In this document: one piece after another, positions 1-7,679 of the stretch
How the letters are laid out: every line of letters begins with the position of its first letter
Position numbering within the stretch: position 1 is the first letter of the stretch
DNA from: Flavobacterium psychrophilum
Lineage (GTDB): Bacteria > Bacteroidota > Bacteroidia > Flavobacteriales > Flavobacteriaceae
Assembly: GCA_020720185.1 (NCBI GenBank)
Contig: DYPB01000066.1
Location: 1-12,077, forward strand
DNA length: 12,077 bases
Direction: 5' to 3'
Notes under the pieces: model-generated
Seen by the model: the letters and a program-made list of their open reading frames with translations, nothing else
The model's database searches: none
What the model was told of the DNA's origin: nothing
Made by a program: the position numbers and the translations under genes

Positions 1-2
1 TC

Positions 3-281
3 AGCCTGACAGATGTTTAGACTATCTTTTATATAAATGGTATAATTTCTGCCTATGAAAAAACATCTTCCGTCGAACATAATTTATTTTCCGTCGGTTG
101 GGAAAGTTCTTCAGCGGTTACAAATCCATTAGTTGCATATTGCAGTTTAGAAAATAACTTAAGCAGTTTCAATAATCAATATAACTTATCAAATAACGCA
201 ATAAACACTGCAACTTATGGGGCAGGAAAATATTTGCAAGGGGTTCAATTTGCAGTATACTACTCCCCCAAAAACGGATAA
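3..281 (+). pseudogene. C-terminal part of an unrecognised protein, interrupted by an in-frame TAG
   Basis: The frame with codons starting at position 3 reads SLTDV, then TAG at 18-20, then about 86 sense codons to TAA at 279-281. The open part has flavobacterial codon use (AT-rich third positions) and a protein-like composition rich in Ser, Asn and Tyr, ending GKYLQGVQFAVYYSPKNG, so I think it is genuinely coding. It has no ATG after the TAG. The gene must therefore begin left of the window and either carries a nonsense mutation (TAG for CAG would restore the frame), or shifts frame between 21 and 55 from the neighbouring frame, which is also open there, or contains a base-call error. I do not recognise the family. 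The last seven codons lie antisense to the end of pruA. A living gene with an error in the sequence remains possible. Confidence 0.45.
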
Positions 282-1888
282 CGATAATCTATAGGCGTTA
301 CAAAAGTTTCTTTAATGGTTCGTGGTGATACCCAACGTAATAAATTGAGTGCTGAACCTGCTTTGTCATTCGTGCCAGAAGCTCTTGCTCCGCCAAAAGG
401 TTGCATTCCTACAACTGCTCCTGTTGGTTTGTCGTTAATGTAAAAATTTCCTGCGGCATTTTGCAAAGCAACTGTTGCCTCTTCAATAGCATATCTATCT
501 TGGCTGAAAACCGCTCCTGTCAAGGCATATTCGCTCGTTTCATCGACTAATTTTAGGGTTTTACTCCAATCCGCATCTTCATAAATAAAGATTGTCATCA
601 CTGGTCCAAAAAGTTCGGTTTCCATAGTGGTATAATGCGGATTTGTGGTAACAATTACGGTTGGTTCGATGAAATATCCTTTGGATTTATCATAATTTCC
701 TCCGATAATAATTTCAGCATCTGTATCTTTTTTGGCTTGTTCAATAAAACGGGTTAGTTTATTGAAAGATTTTTCGTCAATTACGGCTGTAATAAAATTA
801 GAGAAATCTTCTGGACTACCCATTTTCATCGAATTGATATCTGTAATTAACTGATTTTTAACATCATTCCACAAACTTCGTGGTACATATCCTCTTGATG
901 CTGCTGAACATTTTTGTCCTTGAAATTCAAAAGCACCTCTAGCGATTCCTGTTACAAGTTGTTTTACATTGGCGGATGGATGGGCAATAATAAAATCTTT
1001 TCCACCTGTTTCGCCAACAATTCTTGGATAAGATTTATAGGCACTCATATTGTTTCCAATTTTTGCCCAAATACTATTAAAGACTTCTGTAGAACCTGTA
1101 AAATGAACTCCTGCCAAGTTTTTATTAGACAATAATACATCCGAAATCATTGATGAATCTCCCATTACCATATTAATAACACCGTTTGGCAGACCTGCTT
1201 CTTTAAAAATTTGCATCAACAAATTTGCAGAAAAAACTTGAGTTGCGGCTGGTTTCCATACGACTACATTTCCCATTAATGCTGTCGATGTAGGCAAGTT
1301 TCCTGCAATGGCTGTAAAATTAAATGGAGTAATTGCATATACAAATCCTTCTAATGGTCGATATTCTACTCTATTCCACATATCCGAATTGGATTTTGGT
1401 TGCTCGGCATAAATTTGAGTCATAAACTCAACATTAAACCTCAAAAAGTCAATCAATTCGCAGCTTGCATCAATTTCTGCCTGAAAAATTGTTTTAGATT
1501 GTGCAATCATTGTTGCAGCATTTATTCTCGCTCTATAAGGTCCTGCAATCAATTCGGCGGCTTTTAAAAATATAGCGGCTCGTTGTTCCCAAGCCATATT
1601 TGCCCATTTGGTTTTACTTTCCAAAGCATTCGCAATAGCCAACTCAATATGCTGTTTTTCAGCCAAATGATAGGTTCCCACCATATGTTGATGGTCGTGT
1701 GGAGCCGTCATGTTTCTAGTGTTTCCAGTCCGAATTTCTTCTTTACCGATATATAAAGGCACCTCAATAGTTTCGTTCCACATTTTTTTATAGGCAGATA
1801 AGACTGCTTCTTTTTCGGGCGAATTGGGTGCGTAACTTTTTACGGGTTCGTTTACGGCTTTTGGTGTATTGAAAAATCCTTTTAACAT
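260..1888 (-). CDS. pruA: L-glutamate gamma-semialdehyde (1-pyrroline-5-carboxylate) dehydrogenase
   Basis: This cytoplasmic NAD-dependent aldehyde dehydrogenase oxidises glutamate semialdehyde, in equilibrium with pyrroline-5-carboxylate, to glutamate. That is the second step of proline breakdown. The 542 residues match the length of the stand-alone ALDH4A1-type enzyme rather than the PutA fusion. Visible motifs in order are TPFNF (187-191), FTGST of the cofactor fold (263-267), the general-base region VGETGGKD with Glu293, the catalytic region FQGQKCSAASRG with Cys327, ELFGP (425-429), and the C-terminal GMQPFGGARASGTNDKAG (494-511) typical of P5C dehydrogenases. The start is an ATG with a leader of 81 nt back to the preceding gene. 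No proline dehydrogenase gene is in the window. The stop codon lies inside the end of the convergent + strand reading frame. The enzyme assignment is secure. Confidence 0.96.
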   Translation of the reverse strand: MLKGFFNTPKAVNEPVKSYAPNSPEKEAVLSAYKKMWNETIEVPLYIGKEEIRTGNTRNMTAPHDHQHMVGTYHLAEKQHIELAIANALESKTKWANMAWEQRAAIFLKAAELIAGPYRARINAATMIAQSKTIFQAEIDASCELIDFLRFNVEFMTQIYAEQPKSNSDMWNRVEYRPLEGFVYAITPFNFTAIAGNLPTSTALMGNVVVWKPAATQVFSANLLMQIFKEAGLPNGVINMVMGDSSMISDVLLSNKNLAGVHFTGSTEVFNSIWAKIGNNMSAYKSYPRIVGETGGKDFIIAHPSANVKQLVTGIARGAFEFQGQKCSAASRGYVPRSLWNDVKNQLITDINSMKMGSPEDFSNFITAVIDEKSFNKLTRFIEQAKKDTDAEIIIGGNYDKSKGYFIEPTVIVTTNPHYTTMETELFGPVMTIFIYEDADWSKTLKLVDETSEYALTGAVFSQDRYAIEEATVALQNAAGNFYINDKPTGAVVGMQPFGGARASGTNDKAGSALNLLRWVSPRTIKETFVTPIDYRYPFLGE

Positions 1889-1935
1889 TGTATTCAGATT
1901 AAGGTTAAGGTTTAGTTTTTGACTTTTATTAATTA

Positions 1936-1943
1936 CAAATGTA
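1936..1943 (-). promoter_or_regulatory. candidate -7 element upstream of pruA
   Basis: On the - strand the sequence TACATTTG matches the Bacteroidetes -7 consensus TAnnTTTG and lies about 47 nt upstream of the pruA ATG. The nearest upstream TTG is only 15 nt away, shorter than the usual 17-23 nt, so the -33 half is not convincing. The site sits in the 81-nt gap after the alpha/beta hydrolase gene and would allow pruA its own transcript. Confidence 0.4.
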
Positions 1944-1969
1944 CAAAAAAAACAAGTTCAAATTAATTA

Positions 1970-2764
1970 TTAAATTGTTTTCAAATAGGTTTGCAATTCG
2001 GTTAATAATTCAGTTTTATTTTCGATATGGCTCATGTGTCCATCTGGAAAAATTATTAGTTTTACATCGGTATTTTCGATTTGATTTGCGGTTTGGTCAA
2101 AATCTAAAATTGGGTCTTTCTTACCTAAAACCAATGCTTTTTTATAAGGTGTAAAATGTAATAAAACCTCTCTATCGTTACGAATTTTCATTCCTTCAAG
2201 TGAGGCAACAATTCCTTGTAACGGAGTTTTAAGTGCTTCAACTTTTGTATTTTCTATTTCTACAGCATATTTCTCACGATTGTCAGGACTAAATAAATTG
2301 GCTATCGACAATCGAACAAAAGTTTCATAATCCTGTTTTACGGTTTTTATGGCTCGGTCTCTATTTTGTTTTTTCTCATCGGTATCAGCTCGAGAGGTAG
2401 AATTTAATAATACCAATGCTTTAAGAACATTTGGATAAATTTCGGCGAAAGCCAAACCTACATAACCGCCCATTGAATGCCCGATTAGTATTGATTTTTT
2501 TATCTTTAAATGTTTCAAAACTGCATTTACAATTTCGGCATTCTTTTCCATAGTATGCACATATCCAATGCATTCGGTTTCTCCATGCCCTAATAAATCA
2601 ATAGCAATAACTCGGTTTTTTTGGTTTAAAATAGGAACGAAATCTTGCCACATATTTTTATTTTCTAAAAAACCGTGTAACAATACAACTGCGGTTCCTT
2701 TACCAGAATCGGTAAATGAAATAGTGATATTTTTATAAATTATAAAACTTGTTTTTATATCCAA
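1970..2764 (-). CDS. alpha/beta-fold hydrolase, TTG start
   Basis: The 264-residue protein has the full layout of a small soluble alpha/beta hydrolase. VVLLHGF (26-32) supplies the oxyanion-hole HG. GHSMGG (95-100) is the nucleophile elbow with Ser97. Asp217 in LGKKDPILDF is the likely acid, and the histidine is His243 or His246 in DGHMSHIE. Residues 121-200 form the variable cap region. There is no signal peptide, so it is probably cytoplasmic. The substrate cannot be read from the sequence; relatives include esterases, MenH-type enzymes and enol-lactonases. The only plausible start is TTG (2762-2764): an in-frame TAA lies five codons upstream, and the first internal Met (residue 38) falls after the essential HG motif. 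It is spaced 64 nt from the L,D-transpeptidase gene upstream, and I see no exact -7 match in that gap. Confidence 0.88.
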   Translation of the reverse strand: MDIKTSFIIYKNITISFTDSGKGTAVVLLHGFLENKNMWQDFVPILNQKNRVIAIDLLGHGETECIGYVHTMEKNAEIVNAVLKHLKIKKSILIGHSMGGYVGLAFAEIYPNVLKALVLLNSTSRADTDEKKQNRDRAIKTVKQDYETFVRLSIANLFSPDNREKYAVEIENTKVEALKTPLQGIVASLEGMKIRNDREVLLHFTPYKKALVLGKKDPILDFDQTANQIENTDVKLIIFPDGHMSHIENKTELLTELQTYLKTI

Positions 2765-2828
2765 AATTAGTTTCTTTTATTAATTCTGATTAAAAAAATT
2801 AAGATAAATATTTTTTGTAGCAATATTC

Positions 2829-4412
2829 CTAATTATTTCTTAGCATACAATGCAAATCTGCATCAAGATTATAAACATCGTCTCTAAAACAAAGACGATT
2901 TTTTTTGCTCCAAGCGGTATAATACAACTGATAATGAAGAATGTTTTGTTTTATTTTTATACCAATCGTTTTCCGATGTTTTATTATTGTATCAATTTTT
3001 GCACTACTATAATTCAGAGTATCATTAAGTACATATTTTGCTAATCGTAGTGGGTTTTCAACTCTTGTACAACCGGAACTTAACGAACGAAAATTTTTTG
3101 AAAAGCCGTCTTTGTGGTTTGTATCGTGCAGATAAACCGAAAATTTATTTGAAAAAATAATTTTCATATTACCTAAAGTATTATTTTTTCCAGCATCTTG
3201 AATATAATTATATTTGTTGTAATCCTCTGGTTTCCATTGCCATGGGTTAATTTGTTTTTTCTTATAGTTGAAAATTTTAATTCTGTTTTTTGTAAAGTAA
3301 CTACGACTTTTTGTGGCATCTGGAATTAAATCTTCTTTGATAATTGTAGGAGGAACTGTCCAAGTTGGGTTAAAAACTACTTGATTTAACTTTGTTGTAA
3401 AGACGGGCGAACGCCTTTTTTGTGTACCCACAATAACATTAAAAGAATCGACAACCACACTGTCTTTAAAAATTCGCAGTTTGTATTCTGGAATATTTAC
3501 AAAAGAATAATGTTTCCCAAAGAAATCAGGAAACCATCTCCATCTTTCCATATTTGCAATAATCTGTTCTCTTCTTTCTGATTTGAGAAAATTTAACGCA
3601 TATATTGTTCCAGTACCTATAATTCCGTCTGGTTGTAAACCGTGATTTGATTGAAATTCTTTAATGGCAAGTTGGGTTTTCGTATCGTATAATTTAGTGA
3701 TAGTGTCTTTTTTAGGTAAATAGTTCCAATATATTAATCGCTTTTTAATAGGTATCAATAATGGATTTGTGTCTTTTGGTGAAATTTTCTTTTTTGAGGC
3801 TATCTTCATTGGTTTAAAATAATCTTCAGGAAGTGCCTCAAGAATTTTAAGAGCCATTTTTAGATTTTGATAGGCAGGTTGTTTGGGTTTTATCTTTTCA
3901 AAAACAGTAATGAGATTTTCTGTTTTATAAGCCTCAAAAAGAATATTGTTTACATCAATTAACTTAGGTTTTAAATCCCAGTCAGAATATATTATTTTAG
4001 GATTTAATTTTCCTTTATTTATATGTTGCATATAATTTTGCAGACAATTTGTTAATAAAACATCGTAATTAACAATAGCAGTATCTTCCAAACGAGTAAT
4101 ATTTTCTTCATATTGATAGAGCTTTAAAATTTCATAATCTGCAGGATTTAAGCCTTCAGTATTAGAATTCATAATTTCTTCAAGAATTATAGTTCTATTT
4201 TTTTTTGATTGCCAAACGGTTTTTAAATTGTAGTTTTTATAAAAATCCATTAAAATTTTACTGTTATATTTAGATATCAAAACAGTATCAATGGCAAGTT
4301 GATCAATGCTGTTGAAACCAAAAATTGGTATAACATTAGTTGATAAGAAGTTTGGTTTTTCTTTGCAACTAATTATAAAAGTAAATATAATAATCGTGTA
4401 AATTTGTTTCAT
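2829..4412 (-). CDS. L,D-transpeptidase lipoprotein (YcbB/LdtD-like)
   Basis: This enzyme is predicted to form 3-3 peptide cross-links in peptidoglycan, or to attach partners to it, by the cysteine L,D-transpeptidase reaction. From the ATG at 4412 the protein has 527 residues. It opens with a lipoprotein signal ending FIIS|C (Cys16), so it should be anchored to a periplasmic membrane face. A helical N-terminal scaffold follows. A peptidoglycan-binding-like domain is at about 234-275 (TQLAIKEFQ...QPDGIIGTGT), and the YkuD catalytic domain at about 300-465. The active site reads HDTN (His429) and then LSSGCTRVENP with Cys448, the form used by E. coli YcbB. The tail TAWSKKNRLCFRDDVY also matches that family. 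The frame extends two codons further to a TTG, but ATG is preferred and a promoter-like pair lies just upstream. Codons near residues 69-72 contain an A9 run. Confidence 0.9.
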   Translation of the reverse strand: MKQIYTIIIFTFIISCKEKPNFLSTNVIPIFGFNSIDQLAIDTVLISKYNSKILMDFYKNYNLKTVWQSKKNRTIILEEIMNSNTEGLNPADYEILKLYQYEENITRLEDTAIVNYDVLLTNCLQNYMQHINKGKLNPKIIYSDWDLKPKLIDVNNILFEAYKTENLITVFEKIKPKQPAYQNLKMALKILEALPEDYFKPMKIASKKKISPKDTNPLLIPIKKRLIYWNYLPKKDTITKLYDTKTQLAIKEFQSNHGLQPDGIIGTGTIYALNFLKSERREQIIANMERWRWFPDFFGKHYSFVNIPEYKLRIFKDSVVVDSFNVIVGTQKRRSPVFTTKLNQVVFNPTWTVPPTIIKEDLIPDATKSRSYFTKNRIKIFNYKKKQINPWQWKPEDYNKYNYIQDAGKNNTLGNMKIIFSNKFSVYLHDTNHKDGFSKNFRSLSSGCTRVENPLRLAKYVLNDTLNYSSAKIDTIIKHRKTIGIKIKQNILHYQLYYTAWSKKNRLCFRDDVYNLDADLHCMLRNN

Positions 4413-4434
4413 AAACAAGGTTCGAAAAAGACTA

Positions 4435-4465
4435 TAAAGGTAATTAATAGAAATTAAATAGCCAA
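4435..4465 (-). promoter_or_regulatory. candidate promoter for the L,D-transpeptidase gene
   Basis: On the - strand TTG (4465-4463), a 20-nt spacer and TACCTTTA (4442-4435) resemble the Bacteroidetes -33/-7 pair, with one mismatch to TAnnTTTG. The -7 element lies about 22 nt upstream of the ATG at 4412. It fills the 58-nt gap after the GNAT gene, so the transpeptidase may have its own transcript. Confidence 0.4.
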
Positions 4466-4470
4466 GTAGT

Positions 4471-4902
4471 TTACAGGTTTTTATACATTAAAAAATGTTT
4501 TCCAATATCATCAATGACAAAATAATCTCCAATAATTTGAAAACCAAGATTTTGATAAAAACCTAAAGCTACAATTCGAGCATTGAACCAAATTAGACCG
4601 CCATTTTTTTGTTTTACAAAATTTTCAGTATGTTGTACTAATTTTGAACCAATTCCTGCTTTTCTATAATTTTCTAAAACTGCCATTCCTCTAATTCTAT
4701 ATTGAGTTGATTGATCAAAAAGAGGATTTCTCTCTTCTTTTAGAGTAATTACGCCTACTAATATTTCATTGTCGAAAAAACCAAAATGCGTAGTTGTTAT
4801 TAAATTATCCCCATCAAAATTGCAGGTTTCTATTGGTTTTCCAGCTCTTAAAACAGGATGTCTAACCGAAAATGTTTCGATAGCGGTTAAATTTTTTATC
4901 AT
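4471..4902 (-). CDS. GNAT family N-acetyltransferase
   Basis: From the ATG at 4902 this is a 143-residue single-domain acetyl-CoA-dependent acetyltransferase, a normal length for the fold. The acetyl-CoA pyrophosphate-binding motif A reads RIRGMAVLENYRKAGIGSKL, with RKAGIG at 80-85. Motif B includes FYQNLGF (115-121) followed by the usual beta strand. The N-terminal half carries VRHPVLRAGKP and THFGFFDNEILVG, seen in uncharacterised GNAT proteins. The acceptor substrate is unknown. The frame runs back to another ATG at 4983, but those 27 residues are encoded by extremely AT-rich DNA with poly-T and look like leader rather than protein. The start at 4902 gives a protein beginning MIKNLTAIETF. 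The tRNA-Gly gene is divergent upstream. Confidence 0.85.
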   Translation of the reverse strand: MIKNLTAIETFSVRHPVLRAGKPIETCNFDGDNLITTTHFGFFDNEILVGVITLKEERNPLFDQSTQYRIRGMAVLENYRKAGIGSKLVQHTENFVKQKNGGLIWFNARIVALGFYQNLGFQIIGDYFVIDDIGKHFLMYKNL

Positions 4903-5002
4903 TTTTATAAATATTTTTAAGTTGTAACAATTTAGAAATAAATTGATTACAAATATTATATTTTTTTTTAAGAATAAAAACATATTTATCCTAAAAAAAA
5001 AT

Positions 5003-5032
5003 TTGCAAAAACATAAAAATTGTGTATCTTTG
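5003..5032 (+). promoter_or_regulatory. tRNA-Gly promoter (Bacteroidetes -33/-7)
   Basis: TTG at 5003-5005 (within TTTG), a 19-nt spacer and TATCTTTG at 5025-5032 match the Bacteroidetes promoter TTG-N17-23-TAnnTTTG exactly. An A9 run (4993-5001) directly precedes the -33 element and could act as an UP-like A-tract. Transcription would start about 5038-5040, a few bases before the mature tRNA 5' end at 5045. Confidence 0.8.
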
Positions 5033-5044
5033 CATCATCATAAT

Positions 5045-5117
<73 letters not shown>

Positions 5118-5126
5118 CTTAAAACT

Positions 5127-5158
5127 AATCCTTGAAAATAATTTTTCAAGGATTTTTT
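5127..5158 (+). terminator. rho-independent terminator of tRNA-Gly
   Basis: A perfect 12-bp inverted repeat, AATCCTTGAAAA (5127-5138) and TTTTCAAGGATT (5143-5154), with a 4-nt loop is followed by TTTT. It begins 10 nt after the mature tRNA 3' end, so the tRNA is very probably a single-gene transcript. The remaining sequence from 5159 to 5328 holds nothing I can name. Confidence 0.88.
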
Positions 5159-5328
5159 GTATTTTAATCCAATAAATAATTGCAACTTTTGAAAAACGAG
5201 TTACATTTTCTAAGGAAACGGGCATTGCAAACAGGCGAAGCAATTATTTTTTGAAGATATATTGCAAGAAAATAACCCGTGAACTGAACAGTTGTAAAAG
5301 TTTGTTTGGTATTAGACTTGAAGGCATT

Positions 5329-5367
5329 AAAAAACTCCCTGAATTATTAAAATTTAGGGAGTTTTTT
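5329..5367 (-). terminator. rho-independent terminator of the S46 peptidase gene
   Basis: AAAAAACTCCCT (5329-5340) and AGGGAGTTTTTT (5356-5367) form a 12-bp inverted repeat with a GC-containing core, bounded by A6 and T6. It starts 15 nt after the stop of the S46 peptidase on the - strand. Because the A and T tracts are symmetrical it could stop transcription from both sides. Confidence 0.85.
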
Positions 5368-5382
5368 ACTTAAATCCAGTAA

Positions 5383-7536
5383 TTATTTTACTAATGTCAT
5401 TTCATCAACAATATATTTTGCTCCCGAAAAATTTTCGATAACCCATAATACATATCTAATATCAACATTAATGGTTCGTTGCAATTTTGGGTCAAAAATA
5501 ACATCTCCCGCCATTGCTTCAATATTGCCGTCAAAAGCTAATCCTATTAATTCGCCTTTTCCGTTTAATACTGGCGACCCTGAATTTCCTCCTGTTATAT
5601 CATTATCGGTTAAGAAATTAACATGTAATGAACCGTCTTTATCAGCATATCTACCATAGTCTTTGTTTTTCTCCATTTCTATAACTTGGGTTGGCAAATC
5701 AAATTCGGCATCACCTTTTTTATATTTTTTAACCTGCCCTGTCAAGGTGGTATAGTTATTTATTTTGGCATCATTTCGTTTGTCTTGAGGCAATGATTTT
5801 ACCTTTCCGTAAGTTAATCTTAAAGTTGAATTAGCATCAGGATATAAGGTTGTTCCAATTTTAGATTCTTTCAAACCTTCTACTAACAATCTGAAAGAAG
5901 TTCCGTAATCATTTTGTGCTTTGGCAATTTCATCTGATTTTGAATTAAAATGAGATAACATATCTTTAGAGAGGGTGTAAAGTGGGTCGTTGTCTAACAA
6001 AGTTTGACTTGGTGTTTCTAAAAATGCTTTTATTTTTTCTTTTGAAGTAAGAAAACTTGAATCGAATGCTTCGGTTACATATTTTGTAAAATCATTTCCA
6101 TTTGCTAATCCTATTTTTTCTACCATTGGTGCAATCTTATATCCTGTTGATTTTGTGGCATATAAATTTAGCTGTGCTGCAAGCAAATCTTTCTCGGCAG
6201 GAATTAGTAAATCTTTAAACATTTTATCTATCAAATCATTAATTTCAGGCATCATTTGAGCTCTTTTTGTAGCATCTGCTTTTACAAAATTGTCTAATTG
6301 TTCGCCTAATGTTCTGTTTATTGAGGCATAAATGGCTGTTCTAAACATCAATCCCATATAATTGTCATGTCGGGATTTTTCGTTAGTTAGGTCATAAAAT
6401 TTATTGATGTTTTCTATAACATTTCCATATTTATAAGTATTTCCATTTTTTTTTGCCCAAACATCAAATTTTGCTTCTTGTACTTCTTTGGTGTTTGCAG
6501 TTCCGGCTTTTGTTAAGGCGTCTATCATTCCTTGACGGTTTTTCCAATAATTGGCGGTGCTGGCATATTTAGAGGCGTAAACTAAATTATAAGCTTCATT
6601 CATATCCATATATTTTTTCATAATATCCATACCCGTTTTAGCAGCCTCAACCCAAGCAGGATAGGCAAATTTCACATTTTGCTCAATTCCACCAGCTGGC
6701 ATCCAACGGTTTGTTCGTCCTGGATAGCCCAAAATCATTGCAAAATCTTCTTCTTTTACTCCATTTAGATTTATTGGTAAAAAATGTTTGGGTTGTAAGG
6801 GTACATTTGCGGTTGAATAATCTGCTGGATTACCATTTGCATCTGCATAAATACGAAACATCGAAAAATCAGCGGTGTGCCTCGGCCATTCCCAGTTGTC
6901 TGTATCGCCACCAAATTTTCCTAAATTTTCTGGCGGAACACCTACTAACCTAACATCTTTATAATCTTGATATACAAAATAATAGTATTCATTTCCTTGA
7001 AAAAAAGGTCGAACAGAAACGGTGTATTTTCCGCCTTCGTTGTTCTCTTTTTCGATAGCTGCAATTTCTTTATTTATAGCAGCTTCTCTTTCTATTTCGG
7101 TCATTTTTGAATGTACAACTGATAAAACTCTTTTAGAACAATCATCCATTCTAACAAAAAATCGGACAGAAAGACTTGATGGTTTTCTTTCGTCAGCGCG
7201 ATTAGCTGCCCAAAAACCGTCTTTTAATAAATTATGTTCGGCAGTTGATAATTCTGCAATGCCGTCGTAACCACAATGGTGGTTGGTTAAAACCAAACCG
7301 TCTTTTGAAATTAATTCGGCAGTACAACCTCCGTTAAATTGCACTATGGCATCTTTCAAACTATGATGATTGATGCTGTAAATTTCTTCAGCGGTTAGTT
7401 GCAAACCCATTTTTTGCATATCTTGGTGGTTTAATCTTTCAATGAACATTAAAAACCACATTCCTTCGTCAGCCTTTACACTCATTGGTAAAAGCATTAT
7501 TCCTGCTATTAAGGATACAGTTATTTTTTTAAGCAT
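5383..7536 (-). CDS. S46 family dipeptidyl-peptidase, DPP7-like
   Basis: This exported serine exopeptidase should release dipeptides from the N terminus of oligopeptides in the periplasm. From the ATG at 7536 it has 717 residues, the usual size for the family. It begins with a signal peptide (MLKK..., hydrophobic core, likely cut after SVKA at 22). The triad is visible: His87 in LTNHHCGYDGI, Asp223 in PRHTADFSMFRIY and Ser652 in TGGNSGSPVLNG. The His-Asp spacing is 136, as in DPP7. Eighteen residues after the Ser is Gly670 (LAFDGN), the DPP7-type residue; DPP11 has Arg there and prefers acidic residues. A hydrophobic or broad P1 preference is therefore inferred. The alpha-helical domain lies between Asp and Ser. 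The frame extends upstream to a TTG at 7569, but that falls beside the -7 element, so ATG is preferred. No type IX sorting domain is seen. Confidence 0.93.
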   Translation of the reverse strand: MLKKITVSLIAGIMLLPMSVKADEGMWFLMFIERLNHQDMQKMGLQLTAEEIYSINHHSLKDAIVQFNGGCTAELISKDGLVLTNHHCGYDGIAELSTAEHNLLKDGFWAANRADERKPSSLSVRFFVRMDDCSKRVLSVVHSKMTEIEREAAINKEIAAIEKENNEGGKYTVSVRPFFQGNEYYYFVYQDYKDVRLVGVPPENLGKFGGDTDNWEWPRHTADFSMFRIYADANGNPADYSTANVPLQPKHFLPINLNGVKEEDFAMILGYPGRTNRWMPAGGIEQNVKFAYPAWVEAAKTGMDIMKKYMDMNEAYNLVYASKYASTANYWKNRQGMIDALTKAGTANTKEVQEAKFDVWAKKNGNTYKYGNVIENINKFYDLTNEKSRHDNYMGLMFRTAIYASINRTLGEQLDNFVKADATKRAQMMPEINDLIDKMFKDLLIPAEKDLLAAQLNLYATKSTGYKIAPMVEKIGLANGNDFTKYVTEAFDSSFLTSKEKIKAFLETPSQTLLDNDPLYTLSKDMLSHFNSKSDEIAKAQNDYGTSFRLLVEGLKESKIGTTLYPDANSTLRLTYGKVKSLPQDKRNDAKINNYTTLTGQVKKYKKGDAEFDLPTQVIEMEKNKDYGRYADKDGSLHVNFLTDNDITGGNSGSPVLNGKGELIGLAFDGNIEAMAGDVIFDPKLQRTINVDIRYVLWVIENFSGAKYIVDEMTLVK

Positions 7537-7573
7537 ATTTTTTATTTTATTAACTGCCAATATTGACAAGTTG

Positions 7574-7581
7574 CAAATATA
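7574..7581 (-). promoter_or_regulatory. -7 element upstream of the S46 peptidase gene
   Basis: TATATTTG on the - strand fits TAnnTTTG exactly and lies 37 nt upstream of the ATG at 7536. No good TTG is found at the usual -33 distance. It supports separate transcription of this gene from the M1 peptidase gene upstream, from which it is separated by 143 nt. It also argues against translation from the TTG at 7569. Confidence 0.5.
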
Positions 7582-7679
7582 ATGTTTTCTTCTAAAATGA
7601 TATGTTTTTTTAGCTTGATTAGAGTAAAGGATGAGATGTTACAACTATCTGAAATTAAATTTCGATAATAGAACTATTA

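Noticed and set aside
914..1135. Open frames antisense to pruA and, likewise, to the S46, M1, frr and kinase genes
   Set aside because: They lie wholly inside strong genes on the opposite strand and show no motif or start context of their own.
4961..4969. T9 run upstream of the GNAT gene as a phase-variation switch
   Set aside because: The intergenic DNA is generally rich in A and T runs, and no promoter spacing depends visibly on this one.
4903..4983. N-terminal extension of the GNAT protein by 27 residues
   Set aside because: The extension is encoded by poly-T-rich leader DNA and adds a hydrophobic stretch not expected on a cytoplasmic acetyltransferase. The ATG at 4902 starts the folded domain.
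5164..5373. About 66 codons open on the + strand between the two terminators
   Set aside because: There is no ATG and no recognisable protein motif, and the frame runs through the S46 terminator hairpin.
7537..7569. N-terminal extension of the S46 peptidase from a TTG
   Set aside because: It would place 11 residues before a normal signal peptide, and the TTG lies only about 5 nt from the -7 element, around the expected transcription start.
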